Shown here: in pieces, positions 38,421-49,991 of the stretch
How the letters are laid out: every line of letters starts with the position of its first letter
How positions within the stretch are numbered: position 1 is the first letter of the stretch
Source of the DNA: Polytrichum commune
Taxonomy: Eukaryota > Streptophyta > Polytrichopsida > Polytrichales > Polytrichaceae
Length of the DNA: 64,000 nucleotides
Direction: 5' to 3'
NCBI GenBank assembly: GCA_950295325.1
Contig: OX485805.1
Coordinates: forward strand, 46,836,758 to 46,900,757
Notes under the pieces: generated by a model
Seen by the model: only the letters and a program-made list of their open reading frames with translations
The model's database searches: none
Told to the model about the DNA's origin: nothing
Position numbers and translations under genes: made by a program

Positions 38421-39575
38421 GATGGGGGGGGGGGGTTCACGTCCAAGGACATGGGGACCAATTTGAAGCAATTCAAGACAAATAAAACCCTTGAACTGGA
38501 CCCTACCTTTCAAAATGATTCTCCAAAACACGAGTTATCCTTCGAGCTTCATTTCTTCATTAAGACCATCAGTGTTTCCCTTCAAAACATCGTCATGGAA
38601 AGACACCTCATCTCTGCCTCTTCTTGGTCTTGGACCCTCATTTAAAGACCATCCGTCCAAATCACACTCTCTCGCCAATAGGATTGCTCCATTCCCCCCC
38701 CCCCTTTGAGATGGAGGGGGGGGGGGTCACATCCAAGGACATGGGGACCAATTAGAAGCAATTCAAGACTAATAAAACCCTTGAACTGGACCCTACCTTT
38801 CAAAATGATTCTCCAAAACACGAGTTATCCTTCGAGCTTCATTTCTTCATTAAGACCATCAGTGTTTCCCTTCAAAACATCGTCATGGAAAGACACCTCA
38901 TCTCTGCCTCTTCTTGGTCTTGGACCCTCATTTAAAGACCATCCATCCAAATCACACCCTCTCGCCAATAGGATTGCTCCATTCCCCCCCCCCCCCCTTT
39001 GAGATGGAGGGGGGGGGGGTCACATCCAAGGACATGGGGACCAATTAGAAGCAATTCAAGACAAATAAAACCCTTGAACTGGACCCTACCTTTCAGAATG
39101 ATTCTCCAAAACACAAGTTATCCTTCGAGCTTCATCTCTTCGTTTAAGACCATCAATGTTTCCCTTCAAAACGTCGCCATGTAAACACACCTCACTCTGC
39201 CTCTTCTTGGTCTTGGACCCTCATCTGAAGACCATCCATCCAAATCACACCCTCTCGGGCAATAGGATTGCTCCATTTGGTCCCCCTTGAGATGGGGGGT
39301 TCACGTCCAAGGACATGGGGACCAATTTGAAGCAATTCGAGACAAATGAAGCCCTTGAACAGGACCCCGCCTTTTTAGAACGATTCTCCAGAACACGAGT
39401 TATCCTTCGAGCTTCATCTCTTCGTTTAAGACCATTGGTGTTTCCCTTCAAAATGTCGGCACGGAAAGACACCTCACCTTTGCCTCTTCTTGGTCTTGGA
39501 CCCTCATCTAACGACCATCCGTCCAAATCACACCCTCTCGCCCAATAGGATTGCTCCATTTGGTCCCCCCCCCTC
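38421..39575 (+). repeat. Four tandem units of ~290 bp with C-run/G-run junctions
   Basis: Units 38421-38707, 38708-39000, 39001-39288 and 39289-39575 are about 90% or more alike. Each starts gagatgg plus a G tract and cac(g/a)tccaaggacatgg, and ends attgctccatt plus a C tract. Unit joins therefore read C-run, tttgagatgga, G-run: a perfect hairpin. Open frames along it reuse the same repeat. Confidence 0.95.
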
Positions 39576-40481
39576 TAACTTAAAGCGCCCCTTGAGCTAG
39601 TGTACTTATGTACAAGGAAGTTAGGTTGAATGGGGAGAAGGTTTCCCACATGGGGCCCCACTGTGTCAGTTGGTGGTTTGAGTGGCATCGTTATCATCGT
39701 TAGCCTCATTATTGTCGTTACCCTCCCCAATTATCATAATAGTAGTAGTACTATCGTAGACATGCTACTAACCGTGCATATTTGGGTTTCAAATGGTTTT
39801 CCACAAGGTGGGTTAAACCTTTTTAAATTTTTTTTTAAAATTTGTAATTAGTAAATGAGATGAGAGTATTGTGGTAAAATGAAATGACAATTGTATTTGA
39901 AAAGTTGTAACCTTTCTACAATCAAGTTCACAACTATATGCATCAATGTGTGATCAATGTGCCATTCACTAACCGTGCATGTTAGGTTTCACTAAAGGAG
40001 CTACAAATGTTGCCCTCTTCTTTGTAGGCATAGGAAATTGATGAGGTTTTGATATTGTCCTTTTGACTTGTGTAGCCATTTTCTTCTCAAGTTGTTGTTG
40101 AAATTTTTGCTTCTTTTTTGGCCATGGCAAGGTCTGCTCTTTTCATCTTCATCAAATTGCTACATCTACACCTTGCTATGTGATTCGACTGAAGGAAACT
40201 CCATGATGAGTGTGAGTTGACAGTGATGTTTTATTTCATTGGCGCGGTCATGATTGAGTTTGAGAGACATCGGATGGTTGAGATTGCATGTGATATAATT
40301 TGACGGCCGAGATTATAAGTACACGGTAAGTGGCATGGTGGAGTATCGTGACATGCACAGTAAGTGGTGTTGCACGGTTAGTAGCATGTCTACGATACTA
40401 CTATTTGCTCTAATTAGTGTGGGTTTACCATTCGGAGATATGAATTGCGGAGAGTAATATTTTACCCGGACACCACAAGTA
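39576..40481. other. Intergenic, no gene recognised
   Basis: Nothing assigned; the phrase 'aaccgtgcat' with 'gggtttc/aggtttc' recurs at about 39770 and 39971. Confidence 0.4.
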
Positions 40482-40859
40482 CACTAAACGTGATGTTTAG
40501 GGTCATATGGTCTTTTATGATGCCATGGTAACTTTTCGGATGATGCTTCTTATGAATGAGTGAGCAAATAGTGTCCACGGATGATGGATGAGTTCATCCA
40601 TTGGCCAAAACCCTACCTTCTCTTGTCATCAACTTGTGATGGAATATTGTCATGGATGAGTCAGATTTGGAGGAAAATCCCACTTTGTAAGCGACAATAA
40701 CTGCAACACTCTTAAATCTATGATCGTCTAAAAAAGATTAACAAGGAATGAAAAATAATGTTGGGTTGGCGTTTAGTGTTGGTGACACTACACCCAAGGT
40801 TTATGATTAGTATTGAGCAAGAGGATTAGAATCGGTGACACTAGGTATCATATTTAGTG
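40482..40859 (+). mobile_element. CACTAAATA-family element (378 bp)
   Basis: Same family and orientation as 38005-38379. Ends CACTAAACGTGATGTTTAGGG and ...ATATTTAGTG, flanked by TA (40480-40481 and 40860-40861). Confidence 0.85.
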
Positions 40860-40896
40860 TAGTTAGTATGCACACTGAACAATATGATGTAACTTA

Positions 40897-41473
40897 GGGG
40901 TTGTTTACACCATGGACCATGAAGTCGTCCCAAGGCCTTGTAAAATTTGTGATTGGTTGTTGAAATCATCCCGGGACCACACTTTGGTTTACACCAAGGA
41001 AAAAATGTCAGAGTGACCATGGAGTTCAAGGTCCCCAAAAGACATATTTTAAGGCCTACATTATCCACCAATGTGGTCCAATGGGTTTCGCGGTGGGAGA
41101 GGCAAAATAGATGCTCTGATAGTAAAAACCAAGGGCTCATGGCAGAGAAATACTATTGTAATTTTTTTCAATGACTTTTCTTTGGGGGGGGAAGAGAAGA
41201 TGAAGATAAGAGAACATACAAGGATGGCTAGACTTGAATTCATTTTCAGAACTGCCATTTTTGGGCATATATTTCAAAAAATCACCACATTCACTTTTTG
41301 GTGCGTGGTCATTTCTCTTGGTCCACATTCAGTTTACACTTAGTGAGGGACCCAAAGGCTTTCTAAATTGATTTTTTAAGGAATCAGACCATGGAAGTTG
41401 GACCATCAAGTTAGACCCTGGTAAAGGCCATTTTCCATGGTCTAACTTCACGGTCCATGGTGTAAACCGGCCC
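40897..41473 (+). mobile_element. Tourist-like element with TTA duplication (577 bp)
   Basis: Inverted ends GGGGTTGTTTACACCATGG and complement of GGGCCGGTTTACACCATGG, about 30 bp in all, with TTA on both sides (40894-40896 and 41474-41476). Fits PIF/Harbinger. Overlapping open frames inside show no transposase motif. Confidence 0.85.
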
Positions 41474-41573
41474 TTAGTTGGTAAAAAACGATGATGTCGG
41501 CAGAAAAGGTCATAGCAACATGTAACTCCGAATGATAACCCATACTAATTAGACAAAACAATGTAGTCATAGG

Positions 41574-42225
41574 CTATGTTCGGGGAAAACCGACGGCTAG
41601 TTCATTATCAGTCGATGGATTTCCCCTCATGGCCGTTCCAAATTTCCAACCATCGGATGGCAATCCGACTGTAATTTCAATCCTCCAACAATTAGCCGAT
41701 GGACCAGAAAATGTCCCGGAAATGTAGCCGATTCTTCTTGTGAGTTACTGGATTTCAGCCGGAAGCATCCAGAGCGCTATTTGTCTGGGGCATCTGATGA
41801 TGCACTTGAGGAAGTACCCTAAACCTTAAACTTTTTGAATTATGCAACCTTTCCATGACCAAATCCAATTGCTTCTATGAAGAATTGGGGGACCCTTGGC
41901 CTTCAAGCGGTGAAGGCATTGCTAGGTTCAATTCTTGCCAAGGATATTAACTCTTCAAATTAAAAATTTTGAACATGCCTTTCTTTTCACTTATTCAAAA
42001 TTTTGTACTAAGAAATGATTTCTAATAACTTTTCATACATTTTTTGAACAATTAGTGCACATATGAATTCCATCTAATCGGATATTGGCCAATGAAAATA
42101 TAGGCAATTGGCCGATTGATTTTACAAAAGACCGGCTGTTGCTGATGTAAATTGGAAAAAATCCGACCGTTCGTAGTAACTACCGGCAATTAGCCACTAA
42201 GGCTTCAAAAACTTCCCGAACTCTG
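41574..42225 (+). mobile_element. hAT-like non-autonomous element, copy 3 (652 bp)
   Basis: Ends CTATGTTCGGGG and ...CCCGAACTCTG, perfect 8-bp duplication GTCATAGG (41566-41573 and 42226-42233). High identity to copy 1 throughout. Confidence 0.94.
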
Positions 42226-42233
42226 GTCATAGG

Positions 42234-43313
42234 ACCTTGAAGGGCCCTTTTATGTTTATATTATGATATTATATATATGTGTGCTCAGACCCCCTAGTAC
42301 AATGATCTCGCATGTTGAAACGTTCTAAAAAGAGACCTTACACATGCATTGCTTTGCATGAATTATGAGAGTGTCGCCCATCACGAAACTCTTCAATGAG
42401 ACATCTCCCTCAATGCACAAAGGTAAGCACCTTTGAACGTCAACTTCCCGGAGCCTATTGTGGTCTCATTAGATCATCTCAACACTAAACTTTCTAAACC
42501 TCGATTGTTATTTTACCTAAAAGGAACATTGTTGCTAATGATTTTTAAAGATCACATCGATATGGTAGTAATGTTTAGTGATTTTTCATGGTTTGGTTTA
42601 TGAGCAGTTTAGAAACATTAAAATTCAAGAAATTGTGATAAATGTGTGCAATGAAATTATAGTCTACAGTTTCATGATTACATTAAGAATGAACATGCAC
42701 TTTGAGGTAAGAAAAAAGGTCCACAAAAATGAAAAATAATGACAACTTACTATATACAAATATGTATCAACATGAACGGGAAAAGTTAGTTCATTCTTGA
42801 CTTTAAGAATCTCTTATGAGCAACCGTTTTTTACATATTGGAATGGGATCATTGCCATAGACAAAGAAAAATTCATGAGGAACACAAGCACCTTCCGTTA
42901 CGTTCCTAGCACCTTCCTTTTGGATTCAAGAGTAATTCATTAGCCCAAATTATATGGCCTCTTATGCCCCCTTCCCACCTGACTTTAGTTAAGACCCAAA
43001 GTATTTCCTAAAAACCGGGTAAAGCTCCCTCGGTTATAGCGGAGGCATCCGACTATCCCAATGCACCTACAAGAACTTGCTCCGGAGATTTTCAAGTAGG
43101 TTTTAGTTAAGTAGCTTTCACACATGTTCATGGTTTTATCTACCAAGCAATGAAATGTTAGATAGTTTTTGTCCCATCCCCAAATGCCTTACTACTCACC
43201 TATCTTACCATCGGTTTTTGTTAATGGGGCTCCTCGTGCCCTCATAGCTAAGACTACAAAGCAACCAATCACAAGGGTGGGAGGCAACACTTTTAGAGCT
43301 CCTATATTCTTGC
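42234..43313. other. Intergenic, no gene recognised
   Basis: No exon or delimited repeat. The block cccacctgactttagt (about 42975) recurs inverted near 43815, indicating further old repeat DNA. Confidence 0.4.
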
Positions 43314-43322
43314 CTCATGTTT

Positions 43323-43665
43323 CTCAGGGGGGGGGGGTAGTCATTGGTTGGAGTAGCAATACACGTGCGAACAAATGATAGGGTATTTTAAAAACATGGG
43401 AGCAAAAAATTATAATTGGGCTTAAGAGTAATATAGGGCATCAAAAATGGCACTGGACATCTTTAAAGTACTATAGGGTATGGAATAATAGGTAATTTGG
43501 AATCATAAGTAATGCAAGCCATTTTTCTATTAACCCAAAGTAGAAATTTACATAATGATAGCATGTGAAAAAAAAAATTGAAAGTAATACCCCCCTATAA
43601 AATAGTGGTTGTTCGCACCTATATCCTTAACTTTTTAACACACTGCCCCCCCCCCCCCCCCCGAG
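43323..43665 (+). mobile_element. G-tract-ended element (CTCGGGG family), copy A (343 bp)
   Basis: Ends CTCA plus G run and C run plus GAG (17 C at 43646-43662). Perfect 9-bp duplication CTCATGTTT (43314-43322 and 43666-43674). Both ends carry ACGTGCGAACA / GGTGCGAACAA about 40 bp inside. Inverted copy at 54688-55034. Duplication length allows hAT or Mutator-like assignment. Confidence 0.88.
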
Positions 43666-43849
43666 CTCATGTTTAGGTACCGATGGGAGGGTGGGTCGGT
43701 GTTGAGGCTTAAAACCTCCACTTGTAAGCCATGCCACATCATTTGCCAACTAGGTTGGGCACTAGATAATGTCGATGGTGTGAAGGCCAGTTTGTTAGAA
43801 CCAACTTTTAGTCTTAGCTAAAGTCAGGTGGGAAGGGGGCATTAGGAAG

Positions 43850-44165
43850 GTAAGGGTTAAACGGACACTTTTCTCTCTGCACCCATTTCTTGTAGGAATG
43901 AAACACACAATTGGTGCGTGCAAGATTATTAGTAAAATCCAAATCACGCCCATAGCCACTTTCCTTACAATGTTTGGATAATGATTTATTTAATGATTGT
44001 ACATGTCCCCCCCCCCCCAATAAATAAATGAATAAAAGTTTAAGGTGACTATTGCATTCAGAATGGTTACAAATTTTGAGCATGCATGCCAAATTCTTTT
44101 CAATCTACTACACCACTCAAATGTAGGTGTGCATTTTAAGACCAGACATGGAATTAGGTACATTT
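43850..44165 (+). repeat. Dispersed repeat R, longest copy
   Basis: Matches 1664-1800 and 51930-52290 (ttcttgtag-aatgaaacac, acaattggtg, ttttgagcatgca, tagaatggtta-like). Includes a C tract near 44007-44018. Class unknown. Confidence 0.55.
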
Positions 44166-46166
44166 GTCTTCCAAGCATATGAGTCCTAGGCGATTATCTT
44201 GTGTTAGTGGAAGAAACATGCAAAATTGTTCCTATGGTAGATTCTCATAGTTTCAAATGACGTAGGACAATTTCGCAATGATACAAGTTTATTGCCCAAG
44301 AGTCGTACCCTTGTAGTGAAGAAACATCTTCTACCCCGTGAAATTCTATATCATTTGTCTTATTTTGGCCCTTCATACTCTTGTCCAAGACCATGGTTGA
44401 AGTTGGAAAAAAACTATCACCTCTTGAAGTTGATCACTTCCTTTCCTATTGTAAATATTGTAACAAAGAAACGCTAGTAGGTTGTTAAGGGGAGATAGAA
44501 AATAACAAATTGTCAAAATAGTTATCGTTAAAGAAATGAAATCAAAAATCTTTTAGGGTTTTCTTTTACACGTGTTGTGAGCATAAGAAACTACTGTGTG
44601 TGTGTGTGCATAATGTGAACATCCATACATATATACATATTTTGCACAAATTACTTGTAATTAAATCATGGAACCATGTTTTGGTCTCAACTAGGGATGA
44701 AGTTGATCTAGATCCATTTATAAATTATGAACATATGCAAAATGCATACCCGTTCTTTTGGTGTATTCTAAGCTCTTATGATAGAATGGCAAGGCGATGG
44801 CAAATGTCAAAAATTGGCCTTACATGTGAACTACGTCTCTTGTTGTAAACACGTTAGGCTGGCATTTGCATTAATATTTTATTTGTGGAAATAAGCATCT
44901 AGAGTGATGTGTTGATCAAATTGCTTTTCAAAATATGGAACATCAAGGATTCCATCATAACTTTCTACTTTTCTTCACCCAAATAAATGTGCATGTCCAA
45001 ATGGCTCAGATATGCATCCAATATTACTCAGTATGCATCACTTGTTTTTTAATAGGTTTACTATCCAACTCTACTTAATTGTTGGTTTCTCCCATGCCCT
45101 TATTAAGAGTCAATATAGACCACAATCATGGTATGAAGTAATCCATGTAGTGAGCTACAATACCGTAGGTTGATAACAAGTTGGGCAAACTTTGCCCAAG
45201 TATAATATATTTCCAGAAAAGTCTTAAGCGATCTGTAAAAACATTGTCCAAAAATTAGGCAGATATGTATATGTATACTTATTCATTTATGTAGATAGCG
45301 TAACCTATATATAAATCCATATACCGCAACTTATTTTCATTCATTTATGACTTTAAACTAAGATTCATGATGCACCAAATTTTCTAAAATTTAGGCATTT
45401 TGATGATTTATTTTTCTTTCATTCATTTAGGCCATCTGGCCCAATAATTCCCTTAAAAATAGGTTTAATTATTATGAATTACTTTCTGCCCAACCTACTA
45501 TCAACCTACGATAGCATGATATGAGATAGATGGTGCTCAAAACAACACCCCACCCAGAACCATGAGCCCAAAATTTTGCATAATGAAAACATATTGATTT
45601 TGAGAATATCCACCACCTTGATCTCAAGTTCGCGCGCTAGTTTTTGGCCATCTACTAATGAAACTTTTGCTTATAAAATTCAAAGAAGATATAAATGGGT
45701 GCTTTGGAATCCATTGTCAAATTGCTAATGAGAATCACTTGAATCTTTTTAATCTAAGTTAGGTAGTACTCAAGATGTGCCGTCCACTTCTCATGAAATG
45801 CTTGCAAATGGCAAAAATTAAAGGCACCTAAGGCCATTTAGGGTTGAGGCTTCAATGATAGCCTTCTCAAAGTCTTGATTTAGTTCTCTAAGTTAGCATG
45901 CACGCCGTTTAGGGCTCACCTTTGGTGGCTTGGAGTAAGTAATTGTGACACCTTTGACAACTTTTGAGCTCGAGATTCACCTTGAAAAGGAGGCAATATT
46001 CATCGAGGTTCCTCTAGTTCTTGTAATGACAACTGCATCATCATGGTCATTTCTATCTCCAATTTTTGAAACCGAGTTTTGATTTAAGAAGGAGTTTGTT
46101 TTTATCATTTTGACAAATGTGGTGATTTCCACTCATGGCATAACAAATTCTTTAAGATTTTCATAT
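44166..46166. other. 2-kb intergenic stretch, no gene recognised
   Basis: A short (TG)n near 44597-44608 only. Open frames (44292-44477, 44600-44848) have no family motif. Confidence 0.4.
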
Positions 46167-46174
46167 ACTTTTGG

Positions 46175-46598
46175 CACGGGGAGGTCACTCCATTGTCAAG
46201 TTGAACACCACGTGCGAACAAAGTTGCTACCCCTATATTACATGACATAGATAATTTAAAATTTTATGATATTTTTTCTACATACACACAACCATTGATA
46301 CTATCTTTGTATAATTTTTTGAAATTCTTAATTATTTTCATTTTTGTTGTAATATTTTAGTTCAATTTTGCGTCATTCTAGTTAGAAACGGTATGTTTTG
46401 TAAAACAACTTTAAAAAATCATCAAATTTGGTTACCATTTTTTTACTATAAAATAGGTATTGTGTATATCTACTCATGAGAAAAATTTGATAGAAGTTTG
46501 ACCCATTTTGGTGATGCTTTATGTAAAAAGTAGGTTTTTTTACATGTAAAGTGTTCGCACGAGGTTATTCAACTTTACAATGAAGTGACCTCCCCGTG
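46175..46598 (+). mobile_element. hAT-like MITE, CACGGGGAG family (424 bp)
   Basis: Inverted ends CACGGGGAGGTCACTCCATT / complement of CAATGAAGTGACCTCCCCGTG, about 35 bp, with a perfect 8-bp duplication ACTTTTGG (46167-46174 and 46599-46606). ACGTGCGAACA lies 37 bp inside the left end and CGTGCGAACA inside the right end. Interior is AT-rich and non-coding. Confidence 0.92.
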
Positions 46599-46606
46599 AC
46601 TTTTGG

Positions 46607-48858
46607 ATAATAATGACCAAAGCATGGGCATGGCCACCCAAACACTACAACAACCAGCCAAGGAGTTGAGTGTGTAAAACGATTGGAGGAGTTGGCGTGG
46701 AGTGATTTTATTGTCTTTATGGTTCCTTAAAGATGGCCTTTTTCAATATATCTCTCATTAATGTAAGGTCTTTACCAAATTAACCAAAATAACACAATGT
46801 GACCACAACCATACATTTACAATGATTAGTGAGGTTGCTTTCAGACTCAATGTTACATGTACCTTCACTCCATGAATAACATTGCCAAGTTAAAACTAGT
46901 GTGCATCAGTGACACTCATAATCTACCACATATTCATGGTTTTGTTCACAACACCTATTGTCCACAAGGGGGGAGACATGCCCCTCCCAAGTTTGTTGTT
47001 GTTTCATTTTAACTAGAGGGGGTCTCTAACCCAAGTTTAGGGACTATTGGGCTTCAAACATATATAACCATGGGAGATAAAAGCAAGCGAAAACTCCCTA
47101 CTAAACCAAGAGTTTTTGAGAGTTTTTGAGAGATTTTAAGAATTTGTTTTATGTGAGATAACTTCAATCTAGCAATGGAATTTGTGCCACACTTCTCTCA
47201 TGTTTCTTAGGTTCACCCATCCAATCAGTAAGGTGTTGGGCACCGAAGCACTTGTCATCATCTATCACAATTGTTGGGGAAGTCGTGAACTTGCACATGC
47301 CATTCCAATTCCAGATATGTGTGCCTTGTGAGATCATTTGTCTTATGTGGCTAGCTAGTTTGGGTTATTAATTGGACTTTAAGCAAATTTCATATTTTGT
47401 ACATATCGCTTGTGAATATGTTATTCCAACATGCAAGTAGAGCCTCTTCACATATAATTAATGATGTTTTCATTCACAAAGCTTGAAAAGGCAATTGAAT
47501 ATTTAACATGGACTATTCATATTGTAAACAAAAAGCTAAAGTCGCATTGCATTGCTATTGATTTCTAATTGAGTTGGGACCACTTCCATGCATATTACAA
47601 GTGCTTCATGTGCATGGTTTTAAAAACAACACACAATGCTTCTTTGTATGTGACAATTTCTTTGTTTTAAAACACTAGGTATGGGATACATGAGTTTACA
47701 AGTGAACTTTGGTCCCGTCCCTACCCTCCCCTTCACGATCTCACTATGAATGATGAGATTGCATCTTTGATTGGAGATCTCAAGAGCATACAAACTTTGA
47801 TCGCAAATTTTCATTTGCGATCTTTTTCATTGCTAAATGCTAGAGGCATGAGTTCTTCATCTCATTGATCCAAAGCCCATAAACTTCTAAATTCTAGAGG
47901 GTTGGAAGTGGCCAACAAGGCCAACGTCATCTACTAACAAATGTGGGTTGACCACAATTTTGGAATCATGAGCATGTAACCAATCATGTCGAAGTTGAAA
48001 ATTGTTGCATAGATTCCCCTTAGGGTTCCATGTGAGAAGGTTTTTCCTTGGTGGATGCACAAACACATGGTCCTCACCACTTTCTTTCTTTGCATTTTCA
48101 AGAACGTCATCCATGTGAGCATGGGGCTATGATAAGCGGGAGTGAGAATATTCATTATCACCTATTACCACACTATGATAAATCGCCCATCATAGGGGAA
48201 AAAGAAAATCGTTGTGCTACAATCCACGATGTGGTGTCGAAGCTAGTAAACAAATACATCAAATGATAGCACACGTGGCAACATCATCTCATAGAGTCTA
48301 TCAATTGGGTTGTTGGTCTGATGCTATACCACCAACGCACTCTATCTTGCATCCGCCAAAGGCATACTTCCATGTGCTTTCAAAGTCGGTGAGAATCACT
48401 AGATGACAAAAATTTGACCCCCCCCCCTCTACATGTGCACTAGTTTTCCCCGGAAAACGAGAATTGGTAGTTGGCGCAATTGTAGTGGGACTTGACCACC
48501 TCCCTATCTCAGGTTGACTTTCATTTGAGTGAAGAAAATAACTGATATTGCATAGACTTGTTGGTATGGACATGCAATCATTGTATTTTACACTAATTTT
48601 TATCTTTTTCAAGCTGGCCTACTCTTATTAAGCAAACGTTGTTGAAAAAACCACACTATGTGGATTTATTCTCAGTTTTTCAAATATGAAGTCCAGTAAA
48701 TTTTGCCATGCAACATTCAAAATGAATAAACAAGATGTTGACCACATGTCAACTTGCCACGTGTTTGAGAACAATACAAATTGTACCCTATTTGTTATCC
48801 CCCATCTACATGAAATTGCTTGGCCAAACAAGATGCTTGAAAATACCAACAAAGTCTA
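46607..48858. other. 2.2-kb intergenic stretch, no gene recognised
   Basis: The minus frame 47887-48114 (MDDVLENAKKESGED...) is the most protein-like string but matches no family I know. C tract near 48419-48427. Confidence 0.4.
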
Positions 48859-48909
48859 CACTAAATATTGTATTTAGTGCCACTTACTATCTGGAGTTAC
48901 ACAATTTCT

Positions 48910-49405
48910 CACGGGTAGATCACTCTAAGGCATTTTAGTGCACCACGTGCGGCTGGGGTTTTTTGTTTTGGGGCTATTTACTTTCAAGGGCTGAATTAAA
49001 GCCTCCCTATAATTACTTAAATTTCAAAAATGGCCCATTTGTTTCCACCCTTCCATTACTTATATTGTCCAAGTCACTGCAATTTTTTGTACTCTATATT
49101 CCTTTTAAGCCATTTTTGGACAGACGGAAATCCCAATTATCATCCATCCCTGTGAGTCCTAAACCCATTTACATACCATACTAAACATACCTTCTAGGAT
49201 CCTTATCTTCAACCCCTATATTAATTTTACAAAAAATAATGGCCCACGTTTTATGTCCATCTAACTTACTTATAATGGGATTGTCTACATTTAATGGCCC
49301 CTTCATTATTTGAAATTCCTTTATAATTTTTATTTCAAATGATTTTAATCCTCTGTATATTATGCCACACGTCGTTTTTAAAATGCACTAAGTGATCTAC
49401 CCATG
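48910..49405 (+). mobile_element. hAT-like element, CAYGGGTAGATCACT ends (496 bp), nested
   Basis: Ends CACGGGTAGATCACT and complement of CATGGGTAGATCACT, perfect 8-bp duplication CAATTTCT (48902-48909 and 49406-49413). Termini resemble the CACGGGGAGGTCACT family at 46175, and both have ACGTGCG beginning one base before +37 from the end. Confidence 0.9.
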
Positions 49406-49520
49406 CAATTTCTTTCTTATTGTTGATGTAATTATTTACCAAGCAAAGATGTTACTACTTTATAATGTCCAAACAACCAATTTCACATTTGTTGATGAAA
49501 TATGAGATATATAGTAAAAA

Positions 49521-49932
49521 AGAAAACGGTAGAACCGTGAGGCTCTGTCTTTTATTATGAAAGACTATAATTGTAGTTGTCCACTTTGCTCATGCCAATT
49601 CATGGCTATTCACTATACCTAACCTTTCTTGGATTTTGTGCACCTTCTTCTCGAATATAGGTCAAGGATTGAAGCTACTCATTTATCACCCAAAAATTTT
49701 AAAATAAATAATTAAGAACTACCGAAATAACTATAGTTAACTAGATTTCTTTCAATGCATTTTAGGGAGCACTTATATATATATATATAAACTATAGTTA
49801 ACATCCACATTACATAAAGTGGACCAAAAATAACAAGAACAAGTAACGTCCAAGTGTGAACACAAAGTGGTTAGGAAATTTGCTCTTGAAACGAAGAAGT
49901 TGATGCATAGTCTCTGCCCTATAGACAGAGCC
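49521..49932 (+). repeat. Repeat family Y, copy 2 (412 bp), nested
   Basis: Begins AGAAAACGGTAGAACCGTGA and ends with a ctctgccctatagacagag hairpin-like tail. Boundaries come from comparing the host with its empty relative at 63390-63607. (AT)n at about 49777-49789. Confidence 0.82.
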
Positions 49933-49991
49933 AATAAATATAGGTTTACATAATTCCAAATAACAAGTGACACTAAATACAACATCTAGTG

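Larger units (their letters stand above)
48859..49991 (-). mobile_element. CACTAAATA-ended host element carrying two nested insertions
   Basis: Left end CACTAAATATTGTATTTAGTG, right end complement of the same with few changes, flanked by TA on both sides. The uninterrupted relative is 63390-63607 (218 bp, opposite orientation). Removing the two insertions and one duplication leaves about 217 bp, so the structure is accounted for to about a base. Confidence 0.88.

Noticed and set aside
38451-39559. Several similar 60-104-codon frames on both strands
   Set aside because: All are the same 290-bp tandem repeat read in different frames.
47887-48161. Minus-strand frame with DDVLENAKKESGED
   Set aside because: Protein-like in one stretch only, two overlapping frames, no recognisable family.
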